In this document: positions 60,096-64,000 of the stretch, piece by piece
How positions within the stretch are numbered: position 1 is the first letter of the stretch
How the letters are laid out: every line of letters begins with the position of its first letter
Program-made: the position numbers and the translations under genes
Origin: VRUE01 sp963788975
GTDB taxonomy: Bacteria; Actinomycetota; Thermoleophilia; Solirubrobacterales; 70-9
Direction: 5' to 3'
DNA length: 64,000 nucleotides
Assembly (NCBI GenBank): GCA_963788975.1
Contig: CAWBIJ010000003.1
Coordinates: 1 to 64,000, forward strand
Notes under the pieces: model-generated
What the model saw: only the letters and a program-made list of their open reading frames with translations
Database searches by the model: none
What the model was told of the DNA's origin: nothing

Positions 60096-60608
60096 ATGAA
60101 ATCCAGCGTTGACGCTGCAGTCCTGCTGCCGCTCTACGGCTGGCCGGACGACGAACCCGGCCTCGTCTTCACCGAGCGGCGCGCCGACCTGCGGCGCCAC
60201 GCCGGCGAGATCTCCTTCCCTGGCGGCCGCAAGGACGAAGCCGACGCCGACCTCACGGCGACCGCGCTGCGTGAGGCCCAGGAGGAGATCGGCCTCGACC
60301 CGGCGGCGGTCGAGCTGGGCGACGCCCTGCCACCTACCAACACTTTCGTCACCGGCTACCGCGTTCACCCTTTCGTCGGCCACATCCCCCACCCCGCCGA
60401 GCTGAACCTGGAGCCCAACCCGGCCGAGGTGGAGACCGTCCTTACCTTCTCGCTAGCCCTGCTGCGCGATAGCTACGAGATCCGCCGCCTGGTCCGTCGT
60501 GGCATCCCGATCCACACCCCGACCTACGAGGTCGAAGGCCACCTCATATGGGGGGCGACTGCCCGCATCCTCGGCGATCTGCTCAGCCGCCTGCAAACCG
60601 GCGCCTGA
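60096..60608 (+). CDS. Nudix CoA pyrophosphatase (NudL-like)
   Basis: 170 aa from the ATG at 60096; a TTG eight codons upstream is possible. LVFTERRADLRRHAGEISFP and the Nudix box GRKDEADADLTATALREAQEEIG match the CoA-diphosphatase group, which cleaves CoA or acyl-CoA to 4'-phosphopantetheine and 3',5'-ADP. The C-terminal part (YEVEGHLIWGATARILGDLL) is also family-like. The coding region lies between two 28-bp direct repeats and its last codons (RLQTGA) are part of the second. Convergent with the peroxiredoxin gene. Confidence 0.88.
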   Translation: MKSSVDAAVLLPLYGWPDDEPGLVFTERRADLRRHAGEISFPGGRKDEADADLTATALREAQEEIGLDPAAVELGDALPPTNTFVTGYRVHPFVGHIPHPAELNLEPNPAEVETVLTFSLALLRDSYEIRRLVRRGIPIHTPTYEVEGHLIWGATARILGDLLSRLQTGA

Positions 60609-60618
60609 CGTCGTCCCT
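60591..60618 (+). repeat. 28-bp direct repeat, copy 2
   Basis: CTGCAAACCGGCGCCTGACG onward, differing from copy 1 by a G-to-A change and a C-run length. Copy 2 supplies the last codons and the TGA of the NudL-like gene. Confidence 0.75.
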
Positions 60619-61292
60619 CAGGCCTGCCCGGCCTTCTCCGGCTGAGGCACGATGCGGATGTAGGGGCGTGGCTCTTCCCAGCCGTCCGGGTAGATCTCTT
60701 TCGCTTCGTCGTTGGAGACCGAGCCGGCGATGATCACGTCGTCGCCGTGGTTCCACTGCGCCGGAGTGGCGACTTTGTGCTTGGCGGTGAGCTGCAGCGA
60801 GTCGATCACGCGCAGCACCTCGTCGAAGTTGCGTCCGGTCGTCATCGGATAGACCAGGATGAGTTTGACCTTCTTGTCGGGACCGATGACGAAGACGTTG
60901 CGCACGGTCTGGTTGTCGACGGGGGTGCGGTCCCCGGCGTCGCCGGAGACGTCCGCCGGCAGCATCCCGTAGAGCTTCGAGACCTGGAAGTCGGCGTCGC
61001 TGATGATCGGGTAGTTGGGCGCGGCGCCCTGGGTCTCCTCGATGTCCTTGGCCCATTCCTCGTGTTTGTCGAGCGGGTCGACCGAGAGGCCGATGATCTT
61101 CACGCCGCGCTTCGCGAACTCGGGCTCGATGCTGGCCATGTAGCCCAGCTCCGTCGTGCAAACCGGAGTGAAGTCCTTCGGGTGCGAGAACAGCACTGCC
61201 CACGAATCGCCGATCCAGTCGTGGAACTTGATCCGACCCTCGGTCGTCTCAGCCTCGAAATCGGGGGCTACGTCGCCAAGTTGCAGCGCCAT
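60618..61292 (-). CDS. 1-Cys peroxiredoxin (Prx6 type)
   Basis: 224 aa, the typical length of the Prx6 group. Peroxidatic Cys in SHPKDFTPVCTTELGYMASI, followed by GLSVDPLDKHEEWAKDI and the long C-terminal domain ATPAQWNHGDDVIIAGSVSN characteristic of this group. It reduces hydrogen peroxide and alkyl hydroperoxides in the cytoplasm. It lies 9 bases from the end of the convergent Nudix gene. Confidence 0.93.
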   Translation of the reverse strand: MALQLGDVAPDFEAETTEGRIKFHDWIGDSWAVLFSHPKDFTPVCTTELGYMASIEPEFAKRGVKIIGLSVDPLDKHEEWAKDIEETQGAAPNYPIISDADFQVSKLYGMLPADVSGDAGDRTPVDNQTVRNVFVIGPDKKVKLILVYPMTTGRNFDEVLRVIDSLQLTAKHKVATPAQWNHGDDVIIAGSVSNDEAKEIYPDGWEEPRPYIRIVPQPEKAGQA

Positions 61293-61390
61293 CAGATTGC
61301 TCCTCTCGGTGCTCGATTAGACATTCACCTGAATCCTTATCCGAGTCTAGACATATCGACTCGCGCGCCCGCCAGGCCCCCGCGCTGCCG

Positions 61391-61678
61391 CTAGAAGGCA
61401 GAAGGGTCGTTGCGAAGGCGCTCGAGCTCCTCGACGGCGACTTCGTCGCGCAGCTCCTGCTCGCTGCGCTCGGGGAGACCGCGGCGACGCCGCATCTCGT
61501 TCTGCGCATCGAGCATCTGCTGGATATCGGCGATCTCGTTCTCGGCTTCGGCCTGGGGTGAGCGGGTCGGCTTCCAGTCGACCAGATCGGCGCTGCTGCT
61601 CGGGTAGAAGTGGCCGACCACGACCAGCACGCCGATCAGCAGCGCAAGCATTGCGATCGTTACCAAGACGAAGCCCAC
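61391..61678 (-). CDS. Small single-pass membrane protein, 95 aa
   Basis: GTG start; one N-terminal membrane helix (FVLVTIAMLALLIGVLVVVG), then a charged helical cytoplasmic or exported tail (AENEIADIQQMLDAQNEMRR, RSEQELRDEVAVEELERLRN). The tail resembles small assembly or coiled-coil proteins, but I name no family. Divergent from the thiolase gene, 39 bases apart. Confidence 0.72.
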   Translation of the reverse strand: MGFVLVTIAMLALLIGVLVVVGHFYPSSSADLVDWKPTRSPQAEAENEIADIQQMLDAQNEMRRRRGLPERSEQELRDEVAVEELERLRNDPSAF

Positions 61679-61717
61679 GGTCCAAGGATACGACGGCGGT
61701 CATGTTTAATCCGCGCC

Positions 61718-62917
<1,200 letters not shown>

Positions 62918-62922
62918 GTCCG

Positions 62923-63963
62923 GTGGACCGCACCCTCTTCGTCATCGTTGGCGCCGGAGCCTCTTACGACGCCGCCGAGGACTGGCCGACGGGAACAGTG
63001 CGGCCGCCACTGGTGCGGGAATTGTTTTCTCGGCGTCATAGGGACATCCTCGCCGACTACCCAATGGCTCAGAACGCGGCGCCCGAGACCCGAGATGCGC
63101 TCGCCGACGGCCGCGATGGTCAGGCGATCACCCTTGAGACACATTTGCGCGAGATGTACCGGGACTCCGATGATCCATACGACAAACGTCGCTTCTTCTC
63201 GATCGCGCTCTACCTGCAGGATCTGCTTTGGCGGGCAAGCAAGGCCGAGGGTGTTCACTTCGCCAACACGGACCGGCTCGTGGCGACCTTGGTCCGACAC
63301 TTCGACCATGTTTGCTTCGTAACTCTCAACTACGACACGATCCTCGACCAAGCCTTGGGAAAGCTCGACAGGCTGTCGTCGATCAAGGATTACATCGGGT
63401 ATGGCCGCTGGTCGTTGATCAAGCTGCATGGCTCCGTCGACTGGGGCTACGGGCCATTTGACGACGTCTCCGTCGACGACCCTCCCGCCGACCTCACTGC
63501 TCACCTCAACACGATCGACATCCTCAAGACACACGAGAGCTCGTACAGCCCGCTGCTCGACGAACCTCCGCGATACCTCTCTCCAGGCGGCACGCAGATC
63601 AAGGGGTTCCCTGCACTAACAGTCCCGGTAGGCGAAGAGGACGAGGTCGTCTGCCCCGACGAGCATCAGCGGCACCTCGACGAGCGCCTCCGAGCGCAGG
63701 GCGAGCTTGATCTCTTGATCGTCGGATACAGCGCCTACGACAAAACCGTGCTCGAACGGCTGGTCCGCTCAGAGCGGCGGATCCGAACACTGACAGTCGT
63801 CAACGATGGCCTGGACGCGGCCGATCAGGTGGTCGCTCGACTCAAGGACCAAATACCGCAGTCGCTCAATGGCACCGAGATCGAAGCCTCGACCCGGACG
63901 TTCGGCGACTGGTGCCGTCAGTCGCTGACGGTCTTCGCGTCGCATCATCCGGCACTGGCCTGA
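62923..63963 (+). CDS. SIR2-like domain protein (possible antiphage NADase)
   Basis: 346 aa from GTG. N-terminal NAD-binding LFVIVGAGASYDAAEDW, catalytic-region VTLNYDTILDQAL and IKLHGSVDWGYGP, and the last motif LLIVGYSAYDKTVLERL are those of the SIR2_2 group used in antiphage NADases such as Thoeris ThsA and DSR proteins. The rest is helical. Its start is five bases after the thiolase stop, and the window ends 37 bases after its stop, so partner genes could lie beyond. No TIR, HerA or Argonaute gene is visible here. Confidence 0.78.
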   Translation: MDRTLFVIVGAGASYDAAEDWPTGTVRPPLVRELFSRRHRDILADYPMAQNAAPETRDALADGRDGQAITLETHLREMYRDSDDPYDKRRFFSIALYLQDLLWRASKAEGVHFANTDRLVATLVRHFDHVCFVTLNYDTILDQALGKLDRLSSIKDYIGYGRWSLIKLHGSVDWGYGPFDDVSVDDPPADLTAHLNTIDILKTHESSYSPLLDEPPRYLSPGGTQIKGFPALTVPVGEEDEVVCPDEHQRHLDERLRAQGELDLLIVGYSAYDKTVLERLVRSERRIRTLTVVNDGLDAADQVVARLKDQIPQSLNGTEIEASTRTFGDWCRQSLTVFASHHPALA

Positions 63964-64000
63964 AGGGCTCCTCCGGGGTCAAGGATGTGCCCCCAAACCG

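Overview
This 64 kb window is GC-rich bacterial chromosome, most likely from an actinobacterium of the class Thermoleophilia (Solirubrobacterales or relatives). The inference rests on the very high GC of most genes, frequent GTG starts, ATGA/GTGA/TGATG gene overlaps, and secreted families I associate with that class: collagen-like G-X-Y proteins, proteins opening with a 'PSPALVLATIALFVALGG' leader, and large extracellular proteins carrying a PCPNDALRAGP...DCRAYEQ signature. Several genes carry single-base indels, concentrated in 25.3-31.7 kb. The window may therefore come from an environmental assembly with a poorly supported stretch.

Region 1-6.9 kb is a lower-GC island. It holds the 5' part of a large FN3-type secreted protein, a decayed second copy of that family on the other strand, two paralogous exported proteins with GC-rich leaders but AT-rich, TTA-rich mature parts, a coiled-coil membrane protein and a collagen-like protein. 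6.9-11 kb has a tandem-TetR regulator, glycerol-3-phosphate dehydrogenase, a Rho-like protein without a Walker A motif and a small FKBP lipoprotein.

Region 12-19.7 kb is a cobalamin-riboswitch-controlled operon read on the minus strand: two exported DUF4430 (transcobalamin C-terminal-like) proteins, EcfT, a two-domain EcfA ATPase, an ECF S component fused to an alpha/alpha-toroid domain, a nitroreductase and a membrane-anchored protein. Together these look like a bacterial, split version of the transcobalamin/intrinsic-factor architecture feeding an ECF vitamin B12 importer. A PduO-type cobalamin adenosyltransferase lies at 58.6 kb.

Region 20-25 kb has exported proteins and a V8/trypsin-like protease. 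Region 25.2-33.6 kb starts with an unusual short-variable-arm tRNA with anticodon UAA, followed 27 bases later by an ArgRS-like gene and a tightly overlapping set: PabA-PabB fusion (aminodeoxychorismate synthase), GNAT, HDAC-type deacylase, chorismate mutase, P450 and an MbtG-like N-monooxygenase. This looks like a small biosynthetic cluster with a built-in tRNA/synthetase pair, although most of its genes are frameshifted as given.

From 33.6 kb on the content is mostly ordinary: a PQQ-type propeller protein, methyltransferase, M55 peptidase, efflux pump, small membrane proteins, AI-2E-type permease, metallo-beta-lactamase fold hydrolase and a membrane-anchored phosphatase. Then come tRNA-Glu and tRNA-Leu, two alpha/beta hydrolases around a metallophosphoesterase, and a complete sulfate ABC transporter (cysP-T-W-A). 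These are followed by a PhoD-like gene with a frameshift, a 77-residue protein that shares the sulfate operon's operator motif and contains no cysteine and only its initiator methionine, an RDD protein, Nudix hydrolases, tRNA-Pro, DUF1015, an SDR, a 1-Cys peroxiredoxin, a thiolase and finally a stand-alone SIR2-domain protein that may be part of a defence system continuing beyond the window.
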